From positions 7,775,501 to 7,839,500 of the forward strand of contig NZ_CP034235.1 of the NCBI RefSeq assembly GCF_009728935.1: 64,000 nt of DNA, read 5' to 3'. The DNA comes from Paenibacillus psychroresistens (GTDB taxonomy: Bacteria > Bacillota > Bacilli > Paenibacillales > NBRC-103111). Under the pieces are notes generated by a model, which was not told where the DNA came from, searched no databases, and saw nothing but the letters and a program-made list of their open reading frames with translations. How positions within the stretch are numbered: the first letter of the stretch is position 1; each line of letters opens with the position of its first letter. Below, in pieces: positions 25,497-34,321 of the stretch. The translations under genes were made by a program, and so were the position numbers.

Positions 25497-26345
25497 TTAA
25501 TTAAGAGATTCTAATTTCTTAACACTTAAATTATCCAATAGTGAGTGTAATTGACCAATTGCAATTCGGTTTAATTTAATTAAGCGTTCTTGTTGGGACA
25601 AACCTTCTTTAATATATTCTGCGTTTAAGCTCTCTATATTGGATAATACTATTAATTGGTGCAAAGTTGCATAATCTCTATGGTTTCCCTCTAAGTTAGG
25701 ATTCTCTTTCCGCCACTCTTTGGCTGTCTTGCCAAACAACGCGACATTAAGTAAGTCTGCTTCCGTAGCGTAAGTAATGCCTTGATGTGCTTTTGAGACA
25801 TTCTCTGGGATAAGGGTTAACTTGATTGCATCTGTATGTATTTTGTAGTTGATCTTAGAGAGTATTCGATTAACATTCCAATTTAACGCATGACTGTTAT
25901 TCTCTTCTGCTTTTAATCGTTGATAATCTTTAATGATATACAGCTTGAACTCAGCGGATACCCACGACGCAAATTCAAAAGCAATATCTTTATGGGCGAA
26001 TGTGCCTCCATATCTACCAGACTTGGAGACCAGCCCGATTGCCTGGGTATGGGTAATCCATTTTTGAGGGGAGAGTACAAAGCTATTCGCACCAGCCTCA
26101 TTTTTAAACTGGTCGAATTCGACCAGTTTAAAGTTTGAGTTGTACATCTGTTCCCACAATCCCAGAAATTCAATCGTGCTTCGGCTACGCATCCAATTCT
26201 TTACTAAATCGGCCGGAAATTCCGGGTTTTTAAACTTAGCAATATCCGTCAAGGAGATAAAGTCATCTTCATTTCCTTTTGATAGTACAGATATTTCAGT
26301 ACCATTCGCATTTATAGATGATTTCTTTTGTTTAGACTCAGCCAC
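25497..26345 (-). CDS. KilA-N domain protein (phage-type)
   Basis: A 282-residue protein. A KilA-N DNA-binding domain lies at about 15-150: FISLTDIAKFKNPEFPADLV, NWMRSRSTIEFLGLWEQMY, GGTFAHKDIAFEFASWVSAE and FKLYIIKDYQRLK. The helical C-terminal part includes LNVALFGKTAKEWRKENP and SNIESLNAEYIKEGLSQQ. KilA-N proteins are typical of phages, large DNA viruses and prophage remnants, though this long form also occurs alone on bacterial chromosomes. GTG 26345 follows GGAGGTG. No integrase, att repeats or phage neighbours are seen. The role is unknown; it is probably a DNA-binding regulator of mobile origin. Confidence 0.85.
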   Translation of the reverse strand: MAESKQKKSSINANGTEISVLSKGNEDDFISLTDIAKFKNPEFPADLVKNWMRSRSTIEFLGLWEQMYNSNFKLVEFDQFKNEAGANSFVLSPQKWITHTQAIGLVSKSGRYGGTFAHKDIAFEFASWVSAEFKLYIIKDYQRLKAEENNSHALNWNVNRILSKINYKIHTDAIKLTLIPENVSKAHQGITYATEADLLNVALFGKTAKEWRKENPNLEGNHRDYATLHQLIVLSNIESLNAEYIKEGLSQQERLIKLNRIAIGQLHSLLDNLSVKKLESLN

Positions 26346-26501
26346 TCTAAAACACCTCCACTGCGGTTTGTATATTAGTACTCCATTTTTCCGCCAACTT
26401 CCATAGTTCTCTAGACATATTCCACAGTTCTACTGAAAATTCCTTTTTTCGATAGATTACCTCCCAAGGTGCACAGGAATTTTAGATATTGGAGTTTAGA
26501 T

Positions 26502-28338
26502 TTAGCACCCAACCCGCATAGGCATAAAAAAGTCCTCTTCCACATTGATAGCGGACAGTGCAGCACTGAAGTAATAGCCTTGAATTTCCATACATTTCAT
26601 TTCTGTGAGGATTTCAAGCTGCTCTCTCGTTTCAACTCCTTCTGCAATTACATCCATTTTAAGATGATAGGCCATTGCTATAATAGTTGAAACAATCTGT
26701 CTATTGCTTTCAGTTTGTGCAATTCCTGTTATAAATGATTTATCGATTTTTAATTTATGGATGCGAAGCTGCCTTAAGTAGCTGAGTGAGCTATAGCCTG
26801 TACCAAAGTCATCCAGACTGATTTTGATGCCTAAATCGGATAGTTTTATTAAATTTTCAGATGACCCTTCGATATCCATCATCATACTTTCGGTTATTTC
26901 CAGAACGAGATATTGGGCCTCTAAGCCAGTCATTTCAAGAATTTGCTTGATTTTATCGACAAGGTTTAGCTGATGGAACTGGTTGGCTGATAAATTAACC
27001 GCTACTGGAATAAGTGGCCCGCCTGCATCCTGCCATTCTTTCATCTGTCGGCAAGCTTCGCGCAGCACCCAATCGTCAAGCTCATAAATAATCCCAGATT
27101 CCTCAGCAAGCGGAATAAACGCGCTCGGCGGCAAGAAACCTTTTGTAGGATGATTCCACCTAAGAAGGGCTTCAACCCCAATCATCTTATGATCCTTGGT
27201 CTGGATTTGGGGCTGATAAATAGATTTGTAATTCTCCACGGTCAATCGCATTTCTTAAATCGCCTTCAAGTACAAACTTCTCCAGCTCCTTTTTGTCCAT
27301 TCCTGTGGAATAAAAGTGGTAGTTGTTTTTACTCTTTTTTTTCACTGCATACATAGCGATATCTGCATTCTTCTGCAATTGCTCTGCATCCAGACCGTGT
27401 TCCGGGTAAATCGCAATTCCGATACTAGATGACATATGAAACTCACTATCCTTCAAAAGATAAGGCTGCTGAATTTCGTTCATAATCCGTTCAGCCATAA
27501 GCGAATATTCCTGCAAGCTGTCACCATCACAGATCAGAGTGAACTCATCTCCCCCCATCCTCGCGATCGTTACGGCATATCCTTCTACACTTTTGCTAAT
27601 TCGTTCGCTCACCATTTTCAAAAACACATCGCCATAGGCATGTCCTAGTGAATCGTTGATCAGCTTGAAACGATCCAGATCAATCGCCATAACAGCGAAT
27701 CCAGATCCGTTAAGATAACTGGTCTCTATGATTTGAGAAAGCACTAAATTAAATAGACGCCGATTAGGAAGCCCTGTTAATTCATCATGGAAGGCTTGAT
27801 GGCGGATATGCTCCTGCGAGTGTTTTTCCTCTGAAATATCTTTAACGATAATATGGTTTCCAATCCGTTTCCCATTACGTTCAACAGGAACATTTACAAA
27901 TCTTAATTCTATAGAAGTTCCATTGGATCGGAGGAAGGTCTCTTCAAAGCTTTGAGGCGCTTCATGGAAGGATCTATAAAAGGCATCTATTAATTTCTCA
28001 CTTTCCATTTCTTTGAGATTCAACTTAAGCTTAGATAGGTGTCTATGGATATAATCCGTTTGCTTGGTTTCTGTGATTCTTAAGATTGCAGGATTGACCC
28101 CAATGATTCGGCCATTGCAATCAATAGAGATAATGCCATCCGAGTTATTCTCATATAACGAGCGAAACCAGATCTCATTCTTATCGATTAGATAATGATT
28201 AGGCAAAAAACTTCTATATATTTTGGATAGTAATTTTCCTATTAGGGTGAAGCTCAGCATCCATAACCTTGTTACAATCCCTATGAAACCTATTCCAAAA
28301 ACCCAAAAATTCCTGCGACTCCTATAATAAATGTGCAT
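26502..28338 (-). pseudogene. PAS-GGDEF-EAL protein gene split by a 1-base frameshift
   Basis: The first frame (28338 to 27187) gives two N-terminal hydrophobic segments, a PAS domain (SDGIISIDCNGRIIGVNPA to NHIIVKDISEEK) and a GGDEF domain with LTGLPNRRLF and RMGGDEF. It runs to GELQIY and then into a short wrong-frame tail. The EAL domain follows in the next frame: YQPQIQTKDHKMIGVEALLR, NLSANQFHQL, LEITESMMMD, DDFGTGYSSL, KIDKSF and EGVET. The junction reads TATTTATCAG where TATTATCAG would give the family-typical IYYQPQIQ, so one extra A (plus strand) in the run 27218-27220 explains it. All other motifs are intact, so the lesion is recent or a sequencing error. The separate frame that begins at ATG 27251 is not a natural start. 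The gene overlaps the upstream haemoglobin gene by 17 bp. Confidence 0.88.
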
Positions 28339-28711
28339 AGCTATTATTTACCCATTTTTTAATGGATCCCTGGTTGCTTGATGGAGCGATCGTACCGACA
28401 ATTTGCCCTATGTGTGTCTCATGTACCCCAAAATAGATTAGTGCATTAGATAAATGCTTGGCAATCGTCTGATAATGAACAGGCTGTAGATTCAATTCCG
28501 GATTTTCTTTAGCCATCGTTGCAGCAGAGGCCGTATTGGAACTGCTGAGAATAAGACTGATAAATTTCACTTGATGCTTTCTTTGTTGCTCTTTATCTGG
28601 GCTAGTAAAAAAATGTTTAATCGTATTGTCTGTAAGTACCTGCTGATAAAAGTATTTAACCAATTTAGCAATGACGATTTGGCCGCCAAATTTATTGTGC
28701 AATTTTTCCAT
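28322..28711 (-). CDS. Truncated haemoglobin-like protein lacking the proximal His
   Basis: A 129-residue group-I-type truncated globin: LHNKFGGQIVIAKLVKYFYQ, VLTDNTIKHFFTSPDKEQQR, KHQVKFISLIL and HYQTIAKHLSNALIYFGV. In the second globin (29385-28921) and in family members I recall, the F-helix proximal His sits in a SESHKGLN-like segment. The equivalent here is AKENPELN, with Asn in that place. The Gly-Pro surface after the E helix is also changed to a Ser-rich stretch (SSSNTASAATM). Haem binding is therefore doubtful or needs another ligand, and it may be a regulatory paralogue. The start is ATG 28711 behind AAGGGGG. The gene end overlaps the GGDEF-EAL gene start, which suggests a joint function. 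Confidence 0.8.
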   Translation of the reverse strand: MEKLHNKFGGQIVIAKLVKYFYQQVLTDNTIKHFFTSPDKEQQRKHQVKFISLILSSSNTASAATMAKENPELNLQPVHYQTIAKHLSNALIYFGVHETHIGQIVGTIAPSSNQGSIKKWVNNSYAHLL

Positions 28712-28766
28712 AGTTGATTCCCCCTTCAGGTGATAGCTTTATATTAACCGAGGGGGTCCGGTTGAG

Positions 28767-28789
28767 ATATACTCGAAAATTGAGTATAT
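28767..28789. promoter_or_regulatory. Palindrome between the two globin genes
   Basis: ATATACTC (28767-28774) and GAGTATAT (28782-28789) form an 8-bp inverted repeat about 55 bp upstream of the second minus-strand globin gene (start 28711). It could be an operator or overlap a promoter. The rest of this 200-bp gap shows nothing convincing. Confidence 0.35.
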
Positions 28790-28920
28790 TGCGTTTCAGA
28801 GTTAGAATTAAGCGGATAATTGGGGATGTGGCACATAAAATAGAGGGATTACAGACGTTAGGCGGTCAGCAGGGAAGCAGAACGCCTACACTATACGAGT
28901 ATTATTAGAGGTTTTAAAGA

Positions 28921-29385
28921 CTATTCTAGAGTTGGAGCTATGGACGCACGGAGTGGTCTAAACATGACCATCACGCTTTCCGTATCCTCTGCGGACACAC
29001 CTGCATAGAGTAAGGAAGCTGCCAAATGGTTAAGCGTTAAATCATAGTGCTCCGGCTTGATATTCAAACCCTTATGAGATTCACTTAAGCTCTGACCGGA
29101 ATAAAAAGTTGGACCGCCTAATGCAAAAGAAACAAAATCCACTTGATGCTTCGCTAAGCGATTCATATCAATATCTTGAAAATAAGGCCTAAGCTGTTCA
29201 TCCTCCAAGACCAAATTATAAAATTTCTCAACTACAATTTGGATAGCTTCTGGTCCACCAAATTTTGCGAATAAATGCGGCGGTGGTGCTGGCTTCTCGG
29301 GTTCGAACTCAAAATCTACATCCGTATCATCGTCATCCATATCAAATTCAAACTCAATATCATCATCCTCTAGCTTATCGTTCAT
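28921..29385 (-). CDS. Truncated haemoglobin with acidic N-terminal tail
   Basis: A 154-residue protein. Its first 35 residues are almost only Asp/Glu with Phe/Val (DDDIEFEFDMDDDDTDVDF), then a Pro-rich hinge (EKPAPPP) and a full truncated-globin domain: LFAKFGGPEAIQIVVEKFYN, LRPYFQDIDMNRLAKHQVDF, ALGGPTFYSGQ, SLSESHKGLNIKPEHYD (proximal His) and HLAASLLYAGV. It presumably binds haem and O2 or NO. I start at ATG 29385 because AAAGGATG is spaced correctly; ATG 29418 and 29397 are less well placed. It is on the same strand as the His-less paralogue and the GGDEF-EAL gene. The tail may be an interaction site; nothing like it occurs in the neighbour. Confidence 0.87.
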   Translation of the reverse strand: MNDKLEDDDIEFEFDMDDDDTDVDFEFEPEKPAPPPHLFAKFGGPEAIQIVVEKFYNLVLEDEQLRPYFQDIDMNRLAKHQVDFVSFALGGPTFYSGQSLSESHKGLNIKPEHYDLTLNHLAASLLYAGVSAEDTESVMVMFRPLRASIAPTLE

Positions 29386-29433
29386 CTTCAATGACATCCT
29401 TTCTAGAAAATTTTTCATATTTGCACACTACTA

Positions 29434-29442
29434 TGGTATAAT
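29434..29442 (+). promoter_or_regulatory. Extended -10 promoter candidate for the response regulator gene
   Basis: TGGTATAAT is an extended -10 box about 117 bp upstream of ATG 29559. CCTAT/ATAGG repeats around 29445-29459 could be an operator. A good -35 is not evident. Confidence 0.35.
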
Positions 29443-29558
29443 ATCCCTATCTAAATAGGTGATTTCATTATACCTAACGACCGTTCGGATGGGAAGTTTA
29501 TTAATCAACAATATAAGGCTTAGTTAAACAAATAAATTAGTAGACAGAAGGAAAATAT

Positions 29559-30245
29559 ATGAATCGAATTAAGATTTTAGTGTGCGACGGAGATCCCTTG
29601 TTTCGTGACTCTATTGCAGATTTGATCGGGAAGGAGCCTGATTTCGAAGTTGTTGGCATTGTAGGCTACCGCCATCAGCTTGTCAGCGCTATTCGCTCAC
29701 TTGCGATTGATGTAATTGTTTTGGAGCTTGCGACTAGCGATCTCTACGGTTTTAATGGCCTTGAAGCCGCTATCGAAGTGAAAGCAGCACGCCCTGAATT
29801 GCCGATCATTATTATCTCCAATATTGAGGATGAAGACATGATTTGGCATGCTTTTGGTTTCGGGAAAGCAACTAACTTTATCGTCAAACAACATTATATG
29901 GACGTTCCGCAAGCCATCCGCGAGGTTGGTAAAGGTACCGCAAGCGTTCATCACTCTGTTTCCAGCAAGCTGTTAAAGCGCATGCTTCAATCCTTCCGTG
30001 TTGGTCTGAAGGATCGTTTGACCCCACTTCAGCTTGATATATTAAAGCGCCTTGCAGATGGACAGAGCACTAAGGAAATGGCGGAAGCCCTTTTCTATAA
30101 TGAACAGACCATTTATAACGAATTATCTAAGGCTGCCAAGCTTTTCCGCACTGAATTTCCTTATGTAGAATGGCTCCAGCTGCGTAAACAACGATCCGGT
30201 CAATTAGCCGAATTTGCCGGACAGCTAGGCTTATTGGATGCTTAA
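29559..30245 (+). CDS. NarL/LuxR-type response regulator with degenerate receiver
   Basis: A 228-residue protein. The N-terminal 125 residues are a CheY-like receiver (IKILVCDGDPLFRDSIADLI, GFNGLEAAIEVKAARPELPI, FIVKQ). The C-terminal domain is a LuxR-like HTH (LTPLQLDILKRLADGQSTKE, MAEALFYNEQTIYNELSKAA). The usual phosphoacceptor segment (L-M-D-I) reads VIVLELATSD, so Asp is replaced by Glu, and the acidic pair DD is DGD. It probably works without phosphorylation. It is divergent from the globin/GGDEF-EAL genes and has no kinase partner nearby. A clear terminator follows. Confidence 0.85.
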   Translation: MNRIKILVCDGDPLFRDSIADLIGKEPDFEVVGIVGYRHQLVSAIRSLAIDVIVLELATSDLYGFNGLEAAIEVKAARPELPIIIISNIEDEDMIWHAFGFGKATNFIVKQHYMDVPQAIREVGKGTASVHHSVSSKLLKRMLQSFRVGLKDRLTPLQLDILKRLADGQSTKEMAEALFYNEQTIYNELSKAAKLFRTEFPYVEWLQLRKQRSGQLAEFAGQLGLLDA

Positions 30246-30250
30246 AACTA

Positions 30251-30295
30251 AAGCGTCAATCATCTGCAGATTTGCAGTTGGTTGACGCTTTTTCG
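30251..30295. terminator. Terminator between the response regulator and the carbohydrate island
   Basis: AAGCGTCAA (30251-30259) pairs with TTGACGCTT (30282-30290), followed by TTT on the plus strand. It marks the boundary of the minus-strand carbohydrate block. Confidence 0.85.
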
Positions 30296-30299
30296 CTCG

Positions 30300-32318
30300 C
30301 TAGCTTTGATAGAAGATTCTGCTTTTCCAGCCAGCAATAGTATCTATCGAAAGTATAATCTCATCATCCGATTTCTTATATGCACTTTCTGGCAGCAAGA
30401 CACTGCTTCCATCAGCCATCAATTCAAATACTGGACCATGACTTGCCGGATATCTCAATTTCGCTTCAAAAATGCCCGTATCGTCAAAGGAAGTGTTCAG
30501 CAGCATAACTAACCAACGGCTTTGGTCCTCTGCATGCTTGAGAAAAGGAACCACCCTTAGGCTGCGGTCAATTACAATCGGAAGTCGTCCATAGGTAAGC
30601 CAATCACAGATTTGCAGGAGCTGTGTTCTTTTTACTGCGGAGTGAATACTCACCCATGGCACATAGCCTTGAACAGCAACCCGACCGCCTAAAGTATTCT
30701 CATAAACGGTAGAAGTGGGTCCCAGCTCATCTCTTGTAAAGCTAATAAGTTTGCTCAGAATTCTGACTTCATCATTTAGCGGCTTTAAGATATAACCCAA
30801 GCCTTTATACATGGAGTTGCGCGCGTCTCTCTCCTCGCCTTGATTGCCCGTATTTAAGGGATCATCCGTTAGAGATTCAAAAACTCCGTTATCGTAGGTT
30901 CTTTCAATAGCTACTCCACAGTATTCACCTAGGCCTAGCTTGGTTAAATATTGCAATGTCCTCCCGTCCATTAATACTCCCCGACTAAGCATTTCCTTCA
31001 GCTCAGCGGTTGTGTAGCCTTCTGCCATAGTACCTGCCAGAATAGTCCCGCATGTTGAATTCACATCCATACTCAGTGGAATACCTATTTCGCTAAGCAC
31101 GTAAGCCGTCGCCGCATTGTCTACAGTGACAGTTTCAAACCAATTGCCATTCTCCACATTTCGTCTCGCTTCATACAAAGGGGACAGCGCTGGAAACAAG
31201 CCAGCCGTCTTGTATTTCCCGGCAATTCGTTCGATCTCGCTCCATAACTTCTTGCTCGCTTGAATACCACGCATTAATTCATCATATTCCTTAAGTGAGC
31301 CTCGCTCGCCTTTAAGTGCATCGAAGGCTATCCCATTCGCCCCGGCCATAATAGCCGCTGTACATTCCAAAATTGTAATGTGGATGGATTTAGCCAATCT
31401 CTGGAACGGGAAATTCTCAAGCTCATAATGGATATCTCGCACAGAATCAGGGTATAACGAGATTTGGCGGTTAATCTCATGAATTTTGCGCACAAAACCA
31501 AACGGCTTGCTGTCTTCAAAAAAACCACCGCCAGGCCGGGCTTTTACAGCCTTTAGCGCCTTAAACCATCTTGCGAAGTCAACACCGGAATAAGTGGATA
31601 TGCCTAAGCTTACTGTCATAAGACCAAGCTCGATTGTTTCATCCACACTATGAACAGCTTCCGCTATATGCACAAGCAATCGTTCAATGGTTTCGATATT
31701 CTGCTGAATCCAGCGCTCCCGATAAAGGCCGCCACCGCTCGCATTCAGCTCGCTTACAAGCTGCTCTCTGGTGAATTCGTAATTATGATTTTGATTATAA
31801 ATCTGCAAGCATTCCGGACAGAAGCAAGCATATTCCACTCCAAGAGCAAACATTCGAATGTCATCATCTACCCAGATAAACTCTGGCTTAGCCTGTGCAG
31901 TAAGGATATATTTTTGGGCAATATAAGCGCGGAATTCTGCCGAATTGGGACAAAAACTGCTGGTTGAGACACTCCCATCAGGGGCCATAGCGCCTTGATA
32001 CGGCAATGCGGGCAGCCAATCCCAAGCCTCAGGAAAGTGGCCCAAGGTCGCCAGCATATTGCTGCCAACGTTTTTGAAACCAAGCGCCCGCAGCCGTTCA
32101 GTACGATTATCGATGATGGAGCATATAGCACCAAATTTATCCAGCGGGTAATAACCATAATGCCAATATTCCGTAAAAATTGCCAGCTCATCTATACAGT
32201 CTCTATGCTCTAACAGAAATGCAATCAGCTGTTGAAATTGCTCCTCATCCTCATATCGGTTAACGACAATCCGAAAAGACAGCTTCAGCCCGTTGTCCAA
32301 TACATACCGTTTCTCCAT
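30300..32318 (-). CDS. GH42-like TIM-barrel protein, copy 1
   Basis: A 672-residue cytoplasmic protein, no signal peptide. The N-terminal half resembles the GH42 beta-galactosidase barrel: SSFCPNSAEFRAYIAQKY (near 125) and ACFCPECLQIYN (near 165) reproduce the four-Cys zinc site of that family (one Cys in the FCPNS segment, three in C-x-C-x2-C). The segment between, FIWVDDDIRM, sits where GH42 enzymes have the acid/base Glu in a V-x-N-E context, and here it is Asp. The C-terminal part holds beta-rich, GH42-domain-like sequence (YENTLGGRVAVQGYVPW). It is a tandem paralogue of the next gene upstream, alike over its whole length. ATG 32318 follows GATAGGAG; the GTG at 32330 overlaps the ribosome-binding site. 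Last gene of the GH block. Confidence 0.72.
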   Translation of the reverse strand: MEKRYVLDNGLKLSFRIVVNRYEDEEQFQQLIAFLLEHRDCIDELAIFTEYWHYGYYPLDKFGAICSIIDNRTERLRALGFKNVGSNMLATLGHFPEAWDWLPALPYQGAMAPDGSVSTSSFCPNSAEFRAYIAQKYILTAQAKPEFIWVDDDIRMFALGVEYACFCPECLQIYNQNHNYEFTREQLVSELNASGGGLYRERWIQQNIETIERLLVHIAEAVHSVDETIELGLMTVSLGISTYSGVDFARWFKALKAVKARPGGGFFEDSKPFGFVRKIHEINRQISLYPDSVRDIHYELENFPFQRLAKSIHITILECTAAIMAGANGIAFDALKGERGSLKEYDELMRGIQASKKLWSEIERIAGKYKTAGLFPALSPLYEARRNVENGNWFETVTVDNAATAYVLSEIGIPLSMDVNSTCGTILAGTMAEGYTTAELKEMLSRGVLMDGRTLQYLTKLGLGEYCGVAIERTYDNGVFESLTDDPLNTGNQGEERDARNSMYKGLGYILKPLNDEVRILSKLISFTRDELGPTSTVYENTLGGRVAVQGYVPWVSIHSAVKRTQLLQICDWLTYGRLPIVIDRSLRVVPFLKHAEDQSRWLVMLLNTSFDDTGIFEAKLRYPASHGPVFELMADGSSVLLPESAYKKSDDEIILSIDTIAGWKSRIFYQS

Positions 32319-32332
32319 GCTCGTATCCACTC

Positions 32333-34321
32333 CTATCTTTGGTAGAAAAACCGGCTTCTCCAGCCGTTAATATTATCTATTGAAATATGAATTTCTTCAG
32401 CGCTTATTCGATAAACGCTATCTGGCAGTTCAATGCTGCTTCCATCCGCCAACAGTTCAAAAACAGGTCCTTTATTCTCTGAATATCTAAGCTTAGCTAC
32501 AAAAGCTTCCGTATCGTCAAATGAGGCATTCATCAGCATCAGCAACCAACTGCTTTCGTCCGGCGATTGCTTGAGAAAAGGAACAACCTTGATACAGCTG
32601 TCAATGATTACAGGAAGACGTCCATAGCTGAGCCAATCGCAGATTTGCATAATCTGCGTTCTTTTAACCTCTGAATGAATATTGTCCCAGGGAGCATAGC
32701 CTTGAACAGCAACTCTACCACCTAATGTGTTCTCATATATCGAAGTGGTCGGGCCTAAATCAACCTTAGTGTAGCTGATCAAGCGGCTCAAGATTCTTAC
32801 TTCTTCGTGAAGCGGCTTTAGAATATATCCCAAACCATTAAATACCGCGGTTCGGGCATCTCTTTCCTCACCCTGATGTTCTCCATTTAACGGGTCATCC
32901 GTCAGGCGTTCATAAATGCCATTGTCATAAATTTGCTCAATGGATACCCCGCAATAAGCCCCTAAGCCTTTCTCAGTTAAAATTTGCAAGGCTCTGCCAT
33001 CTAACAGCACTCCACCGGATAACATGATTATAAGCTCATCTGTTGTATATCCTTCAGGCAGATTCCCGGTCAGAATTGTTGCGCAAGCTGAACTGCCATC
33101 CATTGTCAACGGAATGCCTATCTCGCTCAGTACATAAGCATTTAAGCCACTTTCTCCGGCAGGATTTTCGAACCATTTTCCGTTTACTACGCTCCGTTTT
33201 GCCTCAAAAGAAGCGGACAAGGCGGGATAAAGCCCTGCATTTTTATACTTGCCGGCAATTTCGTCCATGGCGGTCCATAGTGGTATATTTTTACTGAAAC
33301 CACGCATTAAGGCATGATATTCTTCAAGCTCCCCTTCCTCTTGCTTAAGCGCATCAACAGCAATCCCGTTTACACCTGACATAATAGAGACCGTACATTC
33401 CAACATTGTAATATGGATCGATTTCTTCAGCCTTTGAAACGGGAAATTCTCCAGCTCATACTGGATATCCTGGACGAAATCGGGGTAATGAGCAACCTGG
33501 CGATTGACCTCATGTATTTTTTTGACAAAGTCGAACGGCTGATTATCATCATAAAAACCGTTGCCCGGCCTAGCTTTAACCGCTTTTAAAGCCTTAAACC
33601 ATCGCTTGAAATCGGAGCCTGCATACGTCGTCAAGCCAAGCGCCAGAGTCATCAGTCCCAGCTCAATTCGACTATCCACGGTGTGGACCGATTCTTCAAT
33701 AAGCTCAAGCAGACGCTCAATGGTACGAACATTCTGCTCCACCCAACGTGTTCGGGCAATCCCCCCATCTAGGGAGTTAAGCTCACTCACCAGCTGCTCT
33801 CTCGTTAGAGCTGTTTGATGGTTATGGTTATAGATTCGCACGCACTCCGCACAAAAGCAGGCAAATGGAACGCCAAGGGAGTGCATTCGAATATCATCTT
33901 CCACCCAGATAATAGCGGGCTTAGCTTTTGCAACTAGCGTATATTTTGTAGCGATATAGGCTCGATACTCATTAGAATTGGGACAAAAACTGCTTTTCGA
34001 TAGGACTCCATCTGGCGACATAGCAGCCTGGTAAGGCAGCTTAGGCAGCCAATCCCATGCTTCAGGAAGGTGACCAAGCGTATCAAGTACATTTATGCCA
34101 ACATTCGTAAATCCATGCTCTCGCAGCCGTACCATACGGTCCTCGAGAATCTCGCAGCGCTTGCTGAAATCTTCTAAAGGAAAATATCCATGATGCCAAT
34201 AATCCGTAAAAAATGCGATTTCATCTACACAATCTTTATGCTCCAACAAAAACGAAAGCAGCTGTTTAAACTGTTGCTCATCTTCGTAACGGGGGACTAT
34301 AATGTGAAAAGATAGCTTCAT
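32333..34321 (-). CDS. GH42-like TIM-barrel protein, copy 2
   Basis: A 662-residue paralogue of the neighbour at 30300, alike from MKLSFHIIVPRYEDEQQFKQ to WRSRFFYQR. It shares KSSFCPNSNEYRAYIATKY, IIWVEDDIRM and CFCAECVRIYN, hence the same Cys site and again Asp in place of the GH42 acid/base Glu. Gene spacing is minimal: its stop is about 15 bp from the next start, and its ATG directly follows the stop of the GH78 gene (TAGATG). So it is translated together with the rhamnosidase. The pair arose by tandem duplication; small changes in the D-rich motif (VEDD versus VDDD) could reflect specialisation. The substrate is unknown, probably a galacto- or arabino-configured oligosaccharide. Confidence 0.72.
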   Translation of the reverse strand: MKLSFHIIVPRYEDEQQFKQLLSFLLEHKDCVDEIAFFTDYWHHGYFPLEDFSKRCEILEDRMVRLREHGFTNVGINVLDTLGHLPEAWDWLPKLPYQAAMSPDGVLSKSSFCPNSNEYRAYIATKYTLVAKAKPAIIWVEDDIRMHSLGVPFACFCAECVRIYNHNHQTALTREQLVSELNSLDGGIARTRWVEQNVRTIERLLELIEESVHTVDSRIELGLMTLALGLTTYAGSDFKRWFKALKAVKARPGNGFYDDNQPFDFVKKIHEVNRQVAHYPDFVQDIQYELENFPFQRLKKSIHITMLECTVSIMSGVNGIAVDALKQEEGELEEYHALMRGFSKNIPLWTAMDEIAGKYKNAGLYPALSASFEAKRSVVNGKWFENPAGESGLNAYVLSEIGIPLTMDGSSACATILTGNLPEGYTTDELIIMLSGGVLLDGRALQILTEKGLGAYCGVSIEQIYDNGIYERLTDDPLNGEHQGEERDARTAVFNGLGYILKPLHEEVRILSRLISYTKVDLGPTTSIYENTLGGRVAVQGYAPWDNIHSEVKRTQIMQICDWLSYGRLPVIIDSCIKVVPFLKQSPDESSWLLMLMNASFDDTEAFVAKLRYSENKGPVFELLADGSSIELPDSVYRISAEEIHISIDNINGWRSRFFYQR

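Noticed and set aside
26502-27251. Separate EAL-domain gene starting at ATG 27251
   Set aside because: Its first 11 codons are the GGDEF-EAL linker read in the wrong frame; the domain belongs to the upstream frame.
28714-28908. 64-codon plus-strand gene between the globin genes
   Set aside because: No ribosome-binding site, no recognisable domain, and it overlaps the proposed promoter region of the globin gene.
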